Positions 22,792-32,187 of a DNA stretch of 34,572 nucleotides are shown here, in pieces. Position 1 is the first letter of the stretch. Each line of letters begins with the position of its first letter. Origin of the DNA: an uncultured Clostridia bacterium (GTDB lineage: Bacteria > Bacillota > Clostridia > TANB77 > CAG-508); assembly GCA_947628085.1 (NCBI GenBank), contig CANQYM010000015.1, forward strand, positions 1 through 34,572, given 5' to 3'. A model generated the notes under the pieces. That model had not been told where the DNA came from and did not search any database. It saw only the letters and a list, made by a program, of their open reading frames with translations. The position numbers were made by a program, and so were the translations under genes.

Positions 22792-25587
22792 ATGCCAAGA
22801 AAAAAAGAATCTAAAATAGACAAAATTTTATTAAAACCAGTATGGGAAGGAAGAATGATTTCTCCTATGTGGACTGGTATGATAAGACCAGATGATATTG
22901 ATGAATATTTAATAAGAGATCCTGAAAAAAGAGCAGAATTTTCTAATTTAGTAAAACAATATGAAGAACTTGTTCGTAAATATAGAGGAATTCATAGCAC
23001 TGTTACAGATCCAACTAAAAGCACTATAACTATTGATGCAGATGACATTGAAGAATATACAAGAGTAGTAAGTGAAGACAGGACAGAACCTATTTGGAAA
23101 ATAGCAAATCAAATAGCAACAATATTAAGAAATGGACAAAAATATGGTTTAGATACAAATTTGCTTTTAATAAGGCTTTGTCAATGTTACGAAGAAATAT
23201 TGGAAAAAAATCCACATGAATTTGATAGAGCAGATGAAACATTAAAACAAGAACTTAAAAGGTTAAAAAAAGAAGTAGAAGATAATTATACTGCTTCAAT
23301 TGTAACTTTTGATACAGATAAAGAAAGATATGTTTTAAAAGCTATTTTATCTGCTAAACCAAGAGCAATTTTTTCTGCTAGAGGAAGTAAAAATACTGAA
23401 AAATTAAAAGAAGTTTTACAGTCAATTACAGGAGAATCAGACATTTCTTTAGAAGATAATGAAACATTAAGATATATATCTAAATTTTTAGATATTAATG
23501 ATTTATATAAAATTTATTGCAATGAAGATTTTAGTACAAATGCAAATTTTGCAACAATAAAAAATACTCTACTACAAGTAGGTTTTTCTAGAAAACAAAT
23601 TGAAGAATATGATGTAGATGAATTACTAAATCAATATCAATACATAGAAGAACGTTTCGAATTACCAAGAGAACGTGGATTTGTTTTTGCAAATACTATA
23701 GTAGATAATATAGATTCAATAGATGTTGAAAAATATCTATTATTATCAATGGAAAAAATGTTAGAATCATTTGAAGAAGATTTAACAGACCGTGAAGTTG
23801 GATTAATATTCGATGAAAGTGAGAAAAATTCATCAGAAAATAAACCAGTAACAGAAGCATTAAAATATAAAGTAACTACTGAAAGAATGAAAAAAGTTGA
23901 ACAAATAATAAGAAGCATTTTAGCTTCAAAAGTTATAGGTCCATCAACAAGGATTGACTTAGAAAAAGATGGAAAACGTCAAAATATTACAATAGGCAGA
24001 ATTGAAAAATTAATGGAAAAATATTGTGACGGAATTTATCTTAGTGATAACATGGAAGCAAACTTATTAATTAGAAGCTTGAAAAATCCTGATGAAATGT
24101 CAACATGGAGTGATGAACTAGTAAAAAGATTGGAATATGAACCAGGATTTTTAATTTATTCTTCATTATTAAGTACAGATAATCTAAAAAGACTATATTC
24201 ACTTGGAAAGCTTTCTAAAGAAGACATTAGTGGAATTTTAAAAATAACAAAATTAGAAGATTTTGAGGAAAAAGTAAAATCAACTTCAGACAGTAGCTAT
24301 GAAACAAGCATAGATTCAATCTTAAAAAATTCAAAAGAATTTTTAAATAATTTATATAAATTAAAAATTTTTACAGCAGAAGATTTAAAAAAACATTTTG
24401 ATGAAGGAGCAATATCTTTTGAAGATATAGAACAAGTATTAGATTCTTTAAATGAAGAAGAAAAATCTAGTTTTATAGATGATATGAAAAGCGGTTTTGG
24501 ATATCAAACTTTATTAGAAAAATATAAAGACTTTGTAGAAAAAGATTTGCATTACAGAAAAATAAAAGAACTTTGTCCAGACCATGAAGAAGAACTTGCA
24601 GAATTTAAAAGAAGAGCAGACGAAGCAGAAAAAGAGAAAGATAAATATCTTAAAGTATTTAAATTATTTGGAAGTAGCATGTCAAAAGAAGAAATAGATG
24701 ATATGCTTGGAACATACTATTTAGATATGGGAGTAGAAAAAGAAGATCTTTTACAAGAAAGCTTACTTAAAATGTACGAAGATAAAATAATACAATTAGA
24801 AAACATATTAACAGTTGGCTCAGAATACATAATACCAATGCTTGATAAATTAACTTTACAAGACGCAAAAGAAATTAGAAAGCTTATTTCAATGGAGCAA
24901 TTAGAGAAAATGTTAGATGCAGTATTTTTAGATGACAACTGTAAATATAAATTTTCTGATCAAAGAAAATTTATTATTGCAATGAACTTGCTAAATGAAG
25001 AAACAGAAGAAGATAGAGATTTAAGAGAATTATATTTAAGTACTTTACCATTTAATAAAGAAGAGAGATTAAGAAACAGTTCTTCAAGAAGAAATAAATT
25101 AAATAATCCAACAAACACTTTTAACAAATATATTTATCCAGACAGTATAAAATGGAAATTCTTCCAATCTTTAGATCCAAATATGGTAGTAAAAATGTAT
25201 ACAAATGGTTATGTTGAATTCTCTTCACCAAAATTAGATTGTAGAATAATTGAAAAATACTATGAAGAAGGTAAAAAAGTATATGGACATGCAACATTCT
25301 TAGTGCCAAATGACATATATAAAGAAAATGAAGATAGATTAGTAACTGAAGTACTAGGAAATGAAAGTGCAATTATAGAGCCTAGCATATTAAGAGATAT
25401 AACTCCACCAGGAAATAAAGTTATTCATAGAACTCAAAGTAAAGATAGAACATGGATGGATGACATAATAAAACACTTAAATATTGATTTCGAAAGAGAG
25501 GATGATAGCAGATATTCTCCTGAAGAGCTTAAATCTATACAAAAAGAAATAGAATCTTTAAAAAGAAAATATGAAAGAATAGACTAG
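22792..25587 (+). CDS. Large hypothetical protein (931 residues), no recognised domain
   Basis: No family recognised. The protein is acidic-basic mixed, without a signal peptide or membrane segment, so probably cytoplasmic. It appears mostly helical, with recurring units of the form LY-x-x-G-x-L-x-x-EDI, for example at LYSLGKLSKEDISGILKI and LYKLKIFTAEDLKKHF. A charged stretch (EFKRRADEAEKEKDKYLKV) could be a coiled coil. The last 170 residues look like a separate alpha/beta domain (YVEFSSPKLDCRIIEKYYEEG, then YGHATFLVPNDIY). I use ATG 22792 because SD GGAGG (22779-22783) precedes it; the ATG at 22777 lies before that SD. It forms a two-gene unit with the preceding hypothetical. Confidence 0.85.
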   Translation: MPRKKESKIDKILLKPVWEGRMISPMWTGMIRPDDIDEYLIRDPEKRAEFSNLVKQYEELVRKYRGIHSTVTDPTKSTITIDADDIEEYTRVVSEDRTEPIWKIANQIATILRNGQKYGLDTNLLLIRLCQCYEEILEKNPHEFDRADETLKQELKRLKKEVEDNYTASIVTFDTDKERYVLKAILSAKPRAIFSARGSKNTEKLKEVLQSITGESDISLEDNETLRYISKFLDINDLYKIYCNEDFSTNANFATIKNTLLQVGFSRKQIEEYDVDELLNQYQYIEERFELPRERGFVFANTIVDNIDSIDVEKYLLLSMEKMLESFEEDLTDREVGLIFDESEKNSSENKPVTEALKYKVTTERMKKVEQIIRSILASKVIGPSTRIDLEKDGKRQNITIGRIEKLMEKYCDGIYLSDNMEANLLIRSLKNPDEMSTWSDELVKRLEYEPGFLIYSSLLSTDNLKRLYSLGKLSKEDISGILKITKLEDFEEKVKSTSDSSYETSIDSILKNSKEFLNNLYKLKIFTAEDLKKHFDEGAISFEDIEQVLDSLNEEEKSSFIDDMKSGFGYQTLLEKYKDFVEKDLHYRKIKELCPDHEEELAEFKRRADEAEKEKDKYLKVFKLFGSSMSKEEIDDMLGTYYLDMGVEKEDLLQESLLKMYEDKIIQLENILTVGSEYIIPMLDKLTLQDAKEIRKLISMEQLEKMLDAVFLDDNCKYKFSDQRKFIIAMNLLNEETEEDRDLRELYLSTLPFNKEERLRNSSSRRNKLNNPTNTFNKYIYPDSIKWKFFQSLDPNMVVKMYTNGYVEFSSPKLDCRIIEKYYEEGKKVYGHATFLVPNDIYKENEDRLVTEVLGNESAIIEPSILRDITPPGNKVIHRTQSKDRTWMDDIIKHLNIDFEREDDSRYSPEELKSIQKEIESLKRKYERID

Positions 25588-25669
25588 TAATTTACAAATA
25601 AAAAAATAGTTAGAAATTTTTTATAAAATTTGTTAAAGTGGTTGATTTTTAAATTAGCTTATGTTAAAC

Positions 25670-25675
25670 TATAAT
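25670..25675 (+). promoter_or_regulatory. Probable -10 box for secG
   Basis: TATAAT 36 bases upstream of secG. The only good -35-like hexamer (TTGATT, 25642-25647) is 22 bases away, longer than usual. Confidence 0.4.
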
Positions 25676-25711
25676 AGTTAATAGACGGAAGAAAAATGGA
25701 GGTTTTTATAG

Positions 25712-25960
25712 ATGGAAATAGCAAAATATATTGTAACAGGAATATATGCAGTAATATGCTTAGCATTAATCATATTAGTATTAAAACAAAATACAGATGA
25801 AAGTGGAGCTTCAGGAACAATAGTTGGTGCTTCTGCAAATAATTTTTATGAGAAAAATAAAGGAAAAACTACTGAGGGAAAAATGAAAAGAGCAACAATA
25901 ATTTTAATGATTGTTTTTGCTATTTTAACAGTAGCATTAGGAATTTTATATGTAGTTTAG
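25712..25960 (+). CDS. secG: Preprotein translocase subunit SecG
   Basis: Small membrane subunit of the SecYEG channel. The 82 residues contain two hydrophobic helices (about 5-23 and 61-80) joined by a Gly-, Ser- and Ala-rich loop, ESGASGTIVGAS, which is the family hallmark. SD TGGAGG. It is followed by a terminator and then rnr, a gene order common in Bacillota. Confidence 0.92.
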   Translation: MEIAKYIVTGIYAVICLALIILVLKQNTDESGASGTIVGASANNFYEKNKGKTTEGKMKRATIILMIVFAILTVALGILYVV

Positions 25961-25978
25961 AATTTTATATAAAATTAT

Positions 25979-26009
25979 GGGCAGTATTATTATTAATACT
26001 GCTCTTTTT
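25979..26009 (+). terminator. Intrinsic terminator after secG
   Basis: An 11-bp stem (25979-25989 with 25994-26004, one G-T pair), 4-base loop and T run to 26009. Some readthrough into rnr is possible. Confidence 0.85.
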
Positions 26010-26041
26010 AATTAATAGAAAATTTATATTTTCTATTAATT
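26010..26041. repeat. Second perfect hairpin in the secG-rnr gap
   Basis: AATTAATAGAAAAT (26010-26023) pairs perfectly with 26028-26041 around TTAT, directly adjoining the secG terminator. It may be a second terminator or a leader element of rnr. Confidence 0.65.
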
Positions 26042-26102
26042 TGTTGTTTTGTGTAGATAAAATTAAAGCAGTTATAAACTTGAAACATAAGAAAGGAAAA
26101 TA

Positions 26103-28097
26103 ATGAGTAAAAAGAAAAAACAAAAATTAGAAGGGATTTTTAAAGGAAATCAAAAAGGTTATGGCTTTGTTCAAATAGAAAACTTAGAAGAAGAACTATT
26201 TATTCCAAAAGGAAGTACAAATGGAGCATTAGATGGAGATATTGTACAAGTAGTTATTTATAAGCAAAAAGAGGGAACAAAAAAAGCTGAAGCAAAAGTT
26301 GTAAAAATAGTAAAAAGAGAAAAAGAAACAATAGTTGGAATTTTTCAAAAATCTAAAAATTTTGGTTTTGTTGTTCCAGATGATAAAAAATTTTCAACAG
26401 ATATTTTTATTTCTAAAAATAAATGTAAAGAAGCTAAAAATAATGATAAGGTTATAGCTAAAATATTAAAATTTCCAGAGCACGGAAAAAATGCAGAAGG
26501 AGAAATTATTGAAATTTTAGGAAATGTAAATGAGGCAGGAGTTGATCTTCTTAGTGTTGTTAGAGAGTTTGATCTTCCAAATGAGTTTCCAAGCTTTGTA
26601 GTAGAAGAGTCTAAAAAAATACCTCAAAATATTGATGAAACACAAATAAATAGCAGAAGAGATTTAAGAAATGAAATAGTTTTTACTATAGATGGCGAAG
26701 ATGCAAAAGATTTAGATGATGCTGTGAGCGTATCTAAAAATAATGATGGAAACTACATTTTGAACGTGCACATTGCAGACGTTAGTTTCTATGTTAAAGA
26801 AAATAGTAAATTAGATAAAGAAGCTATAAGAAGAGGCACAAGTGTGTATATGTTTGATAGAGTAATACCAATGTTACCTGTAGAACTTTCAAATGGAATT
26901 TGCAGCTTAAATGCTGGAAAAGATAGATTTGCTTTATCTTGCACAATGGAAATTGATAATAAAGGAACAGTAATTTCGTCTGATGTATATAAATCTGTAA
27001 TAAACGTAACAGAAAGAATGACATATACAAATGTTAACAAAATAATAAATAATCTAGATGAAGAAGTTTTAAAGAGATATAATAAATATATAGAAGAATT
27101 TAAGCTAATGGAAGAATTAGCAATTATATTAAAAAATAGGAGAATAAATCAAGGATATATAAACCTAGATATACCAGAAACTAAAATAACTTTAGATGAA
27201 AATGGTAGAGCAATAGATGTAAGAAAATATGAAACAACTTTTGCAAATGAAATAATAGAGCAATTTATGCTAACAGCAAATGAAACAATAGCTGAAAAAT
27301 TTTATTGGCTAGAAGCACCATTTATTTATAGGGTGCACGAAGAACCAGATTATGATAAAATACAAGAAACAAATAAATTTTTGTTTAATATAGGTGAAAA
27401 AATAAAAGTTAATAAAGACAATATTAAATCAAAGGCATTTGCAAATGTTTTAGAAAAGCTAAAGGGAACAGAATATGAAAAAGTAATATCTACTTTAATT
27501 TTAAGAACTTTAAAACTTGCAAAATATGAAAGTGAAAATAAGGGACATTTTGGAATTGCTAGCAAATATTATTGTCATTTTACATCACCAATAAGAAGAT
27601 ACCCAGATTTATTTATTCACAGAGTAATTTCAGAATATTTGGAAAAAGATTATAATTTATCTGAGGAAAGAAAAGAAGAACTAAATGCAAAAGCTAAAAA
27701 ATATGCAGAAACTTCTTCTGAATGTGAGAAAATAGCAACTAAAGCAGAAAGAGATGCTGAAGACATTAAAAAAGCTGAATTTATGGAAAATAAAATTGGA
27801 GAAGAATATGTTGGAATTGTATCTTCAATAACTGCATTTGGTATGTTTGTTGAACTTGAAAGTACAGTTGAAGGTTTAATAAGATTTGAAAATATGGGCA
27901 ATGAATATTTTATATATGATGAGAATAGAAAATGTTTAATTGGAGAAAGAACAAATAGAGTTTTTAAAATTGGTGATGAAGTTAAAATAAGAGTTATAGA
28001 GGCAAATAAAACTTTAAGAAAAGTGGCTTTTGAACTTGTAGATAGCAAAGTAAAATCACAATATAATTTGTATTTTAAAGAAGACGAAGAAGAATAG
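26103..28097 (+). CDS. rnr: Ribonuclease R
   Basis: 3'-to-5' exoribonuclease that degrades structured RNA and works in rRNA quality control and trans-translation. The 664 residues contain two cold-shock domains (about 8-70 and 75-140, with GYGFVQIE and NFGFVVPDD), the RNB catalytic domain with the acidic cluster D197, D203, D205, D206 in IDGEDAKDLDDAV, the HFTSPIRRYPDLF motif, and an S1 domain near residues 565-650. It is shorter than most RNase R because the N-terminal helix-turn-helix and the basic C-terminal tail are absent; it ends in acidic DEEE. The smpB gene that often follows is not here. Confidence 0.95.
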   Translation: MSKKKKQKLEGIFKGNQKGYGFVQIENLEEELFIPKGSTNGALDGDIVQVVIYKQKEGTKKAEAKVVKIVKREKETIVGIFQKSKNFGFVVPDDKKFSTDIFISKNKCKEAKNNDKVIAKILKFPEHGKNAEGEIIEILGNVNEAGVDLLSVVREFDLPNEFPSFVVEESKKIPQNIDETQINSRRDLRNEIVFTIDGEDAKDLDDAVSVSKNNDGNYILNVHIADVSFYVKENSKLDKEAIRRGTSVYMFDRVIPMLPVELSNGICSLNAGKDRFALSCTMEIDNKGTVISSDVYKSVINVTERMTYTNVNKIINNLDEEVLKRYNKYIEEFKLMEELAIILKNRRINQGYINLDIPETKITLDENGRAIDVRKYETTFANEIIEQFMLTANETIAEKFYWLEAPFIYRVHEEPDYDKIQETNKFLFNIGEKIKVNKDNIKSKAFANVLEKLKGTEYEKVISTLILRTLKLAKYESENKGHFGIASKYYCHFTSPIRRYPDLFIHRVISEYLEKDYNLSEERKEELNAKAKKYAETSSECEKIATKAERDAEDIKKAEFMENKIGEEYVGIVSSITAFGMFVELESTVEGLIRFENMGNEYFIYDENRKCLIGERTNRVFKIGDEVKIRVIEANKTLRKVAFELVDSKVKSQYNLYFKEDEEE

Positions 28098-28141
28098 CTT
28101 ATATGTTTAACTTGTATGTTAAGAAAGGGATGTAGCAAGTA

Positions 28142-28597
28142 ATGAACAAAAAAGTTGATGAGAGTCTAATACAAAAACTATTAAACAAAATGAGAAAGAA
28201 CAAAAACAATGAAGAAATAGTGAGACTAGAAAGAATAAAAGAAAAGGTAAAAAGTGTTCAAACTATAGAAGAATTAGAAGCGATTGAACCAGAGTTAGAA
28301 GAAATAGGTGTATTAGATAAAGAAAAATTAGAAAAATTAAAGAAGAAAAAGAAAAAACAATTAGAAAGACAAAATCAAAGCTTTGCTGAAAGAATTAGGT
28401 GCGATTTAGAAACCATAAATAGAATTATTGCAGTTGGAAGAGAGTATAAGAGAAAACAAGACGAGGAAGAGAAAAAACTTGAAATAAAAGCAAGAGAAGA
28501 AAGAGATAAAAATGGTGGAGTAAAACAGAAAGATAAAGATGAAATATTAAGAAGTGGTAGCGGAAAATCAAAAGAGAGAGATAGAGGAAGCAGATAA
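28142..28597 (+). CDS. Hypothetical highly charged protein
   Basis: 151 residues, no family recognised. Composition is extreme: long runs of Lys and Glu with heptad-like spacing suggest a coiled coil over about residues 20-120. A short patch FAERIRCDLETINRIIAVGREY is the most ordered-looking segment. The end is basic and low-complexity (GSGKSKERDRGSR), which may bind nucleic acid (inference). It lies 44 bases after rnr and 66 before the rRNA methyltransferase gene, so it is likely in the same transcript. SD-like AAAGGG is rather far from the ATG. Confidence 0.7.
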   Translation: MNKKVDESLIQKLLNKMRKNKNNEEIVRLERIKEKVKSVQTIEELEAIEPELEEIGVLDKEKLEKLKKKKKKQLERQNQSFAERIRCDLETINRIIAVGREYKRKQDEEEKKLEIKAREERDKNGGVKQKDKDEILRSGSGKSKERDRGSR

Positions 28598-28663
28598 TTT
28601 TGTAAATATATATCAAAACAAGAAGTAACAAATTGCAATTTTTGATTAAGAAGAGGTAATATT

Positions 28664-30022
28664 TTGAATAAAAATGAAGAATTTATTGTAGATATAATAG
28701 ATAGTGGCTTTACTGGAGAGGGAATTGCTAAAATAGATGGAATGACAGTTTTTATTCCAAATGCAATTAAAGGAGAAAAAGTAAAAATAAAAATACTAAA
28801 AGTAACTACATCACACGCTTTTGGAAAAATTTTAGAAATTCTAAAACAATCAGAAAACAGAAAAAATCCAGATTGTGAAACTTATGCCAAATGCGGTGGA
28901 TGCTCTATGCGTCATATAGATTATTTAAAAACGTTAGAAGTAAAGAAAAATTCTGTTATTTCTACTCTTAAAAAAGCACTTGGAAGAGAAATAGAAATTA
29001 ATGAAGTTATAGGAATGGATAATCCATATAATTACAGAAATAAATTACAATACCCAATAGGAATAGACGAAAATGGAAAACCTACTATGGGAGTTTTTGC
29101 AGAAAGAACACACAGAATTATTTCAACTCAAAATTGTAAAATTCAAGATTCATTAAGCCAAAAAATAGCAAATTCAATATTTCAATTTATTTTAGACAAT
29201 AATATTTCTGTATATAATGAAAAAAATTTATCTGGAGCATTAAGACACATAATAATTAGAATAGGAAAAAAGACAAACGAAGTTATGATTACTCTTGTTA
29301 CAAATGAAAAGAACTTTGAAAAAGAACAAGAATTAGTAAATAATATTATAAGCAATTTTCCAGAAGTAAAAACAATTGTTAAAAATATAAACAATAAAAA
29401 TACAAATGTTATTTTAGGAAAAGAAAATGTAATTTTATATGGAAATGGATTTATATATGATTATTTAGGCGATTTCAAATTTAAAATTTCACCAATGTCT
29501 TTTTATCAAGTAAATCCTGTTCAAACAGAAAAACTATATGGCAAGGCAATAGAATTTGCTAATCTTACAGGAAAAGAAACAGTTTTTGATTTATATTGTG
29601 GAATAGGAACAATTGGTATTTTTGCGTCAAAAGAAATAAAAAAATTGTATGGAATTGAAACTGTGCCAGAAGCAATAAAAGATGCAAAAGAAAATGCTAA
29701 AATAAATAATGTTCAAAATGCCGAATTTTTTGCAGATGATGTTGAAAAATTTCTTCCAAAATTTATTAATCAAAACAATATAAAACCAGATGTAATTTTT
29801 ATTGATCCACCAAGAAAAGGATGTGATAAAATAGCTTTAGAAACATTATTAAAAATAGAAGCTTCTAAAATAGTTTATGTAAGCTGTAATCCTGCAACAT
29901 TAGGAAGAGATTTAAAAATACTAGAAGAAAAATATAATATGGAAAAAATTGCTATTTGTGATATGTTTCCATTTACTTCGCATATTGAGTGTGTATGCGC
30001 ATTATCACTAAAAAAACAGTAA
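28664..30022 (+). CDS. 23S rRNA (uracil-C5)-methyltransferase RlmD/RumA family
   Basis: SAM-dependent enzyme forming 5-methyluridine in 23S rRNA. Residues 1-60 form a TRAM RNA-binding domain. Four cysteines for a 4Fe-4S cluster are seen: C71, C77, C80 and C158. The methyltransferase domain has SAM motif DLYCGIGTIGIF, the DPPRKGC motif, and the catalytic cysteine in VSCNPATLGRD. Length 452. Bacillota paralogues (RlmCD type) modify U747 and U1939, so the exact target is not assigned. The start is TTG 28664 after SD AAGAGGT. Its cluster would be supplied by the Suf system encoded upstream. Confidence 0.93.
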   Translation: MNKNEEFIVDIIDSGFTGEGIAKIDGMTVFIPNAIKGEKVKIKILKVTTSHAFGKILEILKQSENRKNPDCETYAKCGGCSMRHIDYLKTLEVKKNSVISTLKKALGREIEINEVIGMDNPYNYRNKLQYPIGIDENGKPTMGVFAERTHRIISTQNCKIQDSLSQKIANSIFQFILDNNISVYNEKNLSGALRHIIIRIGKKTNEVMITLVTNEKNFEKEQELVNNIISNFPEVKTIVKNINNKNTNVILGKENVILYGNGFIYDYLGDFKFKISPMSFYQVNPVQTEKLYGKAIEFANLTGKETVFDLYCGIGTIGIFASKEIKKLYGIETVPEAIKDAKENAKINNVQNAEFFADDVEKFLPKFINQNNIKPDVIFIDPPRKGCDKIALETLLKIEASKIVYVSCNPATLGRDLKILEEKYNMEKIAICDMFPFTSHIECVCALSLKKQ

Positions 30023-30100
30023 TTTTATTTAGTAAAATTTGTAATAGTCTATTTTAAAAAATTTATAAAAATAATAAGAACAAAAAAGGAGAGAAGAACT

Positions 30101-30778
30101 TTGTTAGATACAAAAACCGTTACAGCAATAATATTAGTAGCAGGCAATAGTACAAGATTTGGACAAAACAGAAATAAAAATTTTGAAGAAATCAATAGAA
30201 AATCAGTATTATATTATAGTTTAAAAGCATTTGATGAAAATAAATATATAGATAATATAGTAATAGCAGTTAAAAAAGAAGAAATTTCAAAGGTAAAAAC
30301 TATTATAGAACAAGAAAATTTTACTAAAAATGTAAAAATTGTAATTGGTGGAAGTTCAAGAAAAGAGTCTGTATATAATTGCATAAAAGATGTAAATTCA
30401 GATATTGTAATTATTCATGATGGAGCAAGGCCTATTATAAAACAGGAGTATATAAGTAAATGCGTTGAAAATATGGAAAAATTTAAAGGAGTGGCAGTTG
30501 GAGTAAAATCAAAGGATACAATAAAAATAACTGATGAAAACAATATTGTTATAAATACAACTAAAAGGGATAATACTTGGATAATTCAAACGCCACAATG
30601 TTTTAATAGAAAAGTTTTATTAAAAATGCATGATAAATATAAAAATGAAGATGTAACAGATGATTGCGAATTATTAGAAATTGATAATTATAAAGTTAAA
30701 ATCATAGAAGGTGATTATACAAATATAAAAATTACAACTTACGAAGATCTTAATATCGCTAAAGAATTTTTAAAATAA
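30101..30778 (+). CDS. ispD: 2-C-methyl-D-erythritol 4-phosphate cytidylyltransferase
   Basis: Third enzyme of the MEP isoprenoid pathway, joining CTP and methylerythritol phosphate. The nucleotide loop is ILVAGNSTRFG followed by RNKNFEEI, in the form seen in Gram-positive enzymes. VIHDGARPII and the late DDCELLE motif are diagnostic of the family. Length 225. The start is TTG 30101 with SD AAAGGAG. It stands 78 bases after the methyltransferase gene. A ribitol-phosphate cytidylyltransferase (TarI) is the main alternative, but no teichoic-acid genes are nearby. Confidence 0.9.
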   Translation: MLDTKTVTAIILVAGNSTRFGQNRNKNFEEINRKSVLYYSLKAFDENKYIDNIVIAVKKEEISKVKTIIEQENFTKNVKIVIGGSSRKESVYNCIKDVNSDIVIIHDGARPIIKQEYISKCVENMEKFKGVAVGVKSKDTIKITDENNIVINTTKRDNTWIIQTPQCFNRKVLLKMHDKYKNEDVTDDCELLEIDNYKVKIIEGDYTNIKITTYEDLNIAKEFLK

Positions 30779-30866
30779 GATTCAAAAATAAATATTTAAA
30801 AATTTTTATATGATTTAATTAGAGCAAAAATAATTTATAAAATTTTATAGTATAAAAGGAGAAAAA

Positions 30867-32003
30867 ATGAAAGAAAAAAGCTTTTGGCAAAGAATTAAAA
30901 CTGCCTTTTCATTAAGAATGGATGTTGCAAGTAATGAAGAAATTGAAGAGACAATAACAAGTGGATCAAACTTATATGGAACAAACATGTGTATTTTAAT
31001 TTTTTCAATAGTAATTGCTAGTATTGGGTTAAATATGAATTCAATAGCAACAATAATTGGAGCAATGCTTATATCACCACTTATGGGACCAATTATAGCA
31101 GTTGGATATAGCATAGCTACAAATAACTTAAAACTTTTTAAAAATTCATTATTAAATTTAATAATAATGGTAACAATAGCTTTAATTTCATCAACAATTT
31201 ATTTTGCTATTTCGCCTATGAAAACTGAAACAACAGAAATTTTAAATAGAGTTTATCCAACGATATGGGATGTATTAATAGCAATTTTTGGAGGACTTGC
31301 TGGAATTGTTGGACTAACAAGAAAAGAAAAAAGTAATGTAATTCCTGGAGTATCTATTGCAACAGCATTAATGCCACCAATTTGTACAGCAGGATTTGGT
31401 ATTGCTTCAAGAAATATAGAATACTTTGCAGGTGCAACATATTTATTTTTAATAAATAGCTTTTTTATAGGACTTATGGCAGCAATAGTCACTAAAATTT
31501 TAAGAATTCCAGTAAAAGAAGAAAGAAAAACTTCACAAGCTATTCGTATAAAATTTGCTGTTGCAATTTTCTGTATAGTTATGATAATTCCAAGTGTAAT
31601 ATTTGCTGTAAATACTGTTCAAGATAGTTTCACAAGAAAAAATGTTGATAAATACATATCTTCTGAGTTTAATTTTAATAAAACTAAAATATTAAAAACA
31701 AATTTAGATGTAAAAGAAAGTAAATTAAGAATAGTTTTAATAGGAGAAAAGATTGATGATAAAGAATTAGAAAAACTATTAGCTTTAAAAGATAAATATA
31801 ATTTATCAAAAATTGAATTAACTATAGATCAATCTGCAATTGGAGAATCTTTATCAGAAGAAGAAATTGAAAAGATTATTGAAGAAGATATATCCTATGA
31901 AAATTCATCTTTCCAGATTAAAGAAGACAAGAAAATAACGGAATTAGAAAAAGAAATACAATTATTAAAACAAGAAATAGATGAGCTTAAAGGAAATAGT
32001 TAA
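30867..32003 (+). CDS. DUF389 domain-containing membrane protein
   Basis: The 378-residue product has the DUF389 pattern: an N-terminal cytoplasmic segment, then NMCILIFSIVIASIGLNMNS and TIIGAMLISPLMGPIIAVGYSI, and later GGLAGIVGLTRKEKSNVIPGVSIATALMPPICTAGFGI. Five or six membrane helices are visible up to about residue 250. A soluble C-terminal part ends in a coiled coil (ELEKEIQLLKQEIDELK). The function of the family is unknown. SD AAAGGAG. It is followed by a terminator. Confidence 0.9.
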   Translation: MKEKSFWQRIKTAFSLRMDVASNEEIEETITSGSNLYGTNMCILIFSIVIASIGLNMNSIATIIGAMLISPLMGPIIAVGYSIATNNLKLFKNSLLNLIIMVTIALISSTIYFAISPMKTETTEILNRVYPTIWDVLIAIFGGLAGIVGLTRKEKSNVIPGVSIATALMPPICTAGFGIASRNIEYFAGATYLFLINSFFIGLMAAIVTKILRIPVKEERKTSQAIRIKFAVAIFCIVMIIPSVIFAVNTVQDSFTRKNVDKYISSEFNFNKTKILKTNLDVKESKLRIVLIGEKIDDKELEKLLALKDKYNLSKIELTIDQSAIGESLSEEEIEKIIEEDISYENSSFQIKEDKKITELEKEIQLLKQEIDELKGNS

Positions 32004-32070
32004 AAAGTTATTGGTAAAGAGCAAAAAATTTTCTAAATAATAAAAGAATAATATATTTTAAATATGGAAA

Positions 32071-32104
32071 AATAAGGATGATGATAAGTCATCTTTATTT
32101 TTTT
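32071..32104 (+). terminator. Intrinsic terminator after the DUF389 gene
   Basis: An 11-bp stem (32071-32081 with 32089-32099, one G-T pair), 7-base loop and T run to 32104. Confidence 0.85.
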
Positions 32105-32155
32105 GCTTTAGAACGCTTGGTCAAATAAATTGATAAAGTTTTTAACAAATGATAA

Positions 32156-32174
32156 TCTAGTATTGAAAACTAGA
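32156..32174 (+). promoter_or_regulatory. Inverted repeat directly before the SD of the nitronate monooxygenase gene
   Basis: TCTAGT (32156-32161), a 7-base loop, then ACTAGA (32169-32174), with SD TAAGGAG starting at the next base. It could be an operator near the transcription start or a small leader hairpin; a -10-like GATAAT (32151-32156) touches its left end. Confidence 0.45.
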
Positions 32175-32187
32175 TAAGGAGAAAAAT

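Noticed and set aside
27650..28138. A long minus-strand open frame opposite the end of rnr
   Set aside because: Ser- and Leu-rich translation typical of the antisense of an AT-rich Lys/Glu-coding gene, and no SD; rnr is certain on the plus strand.
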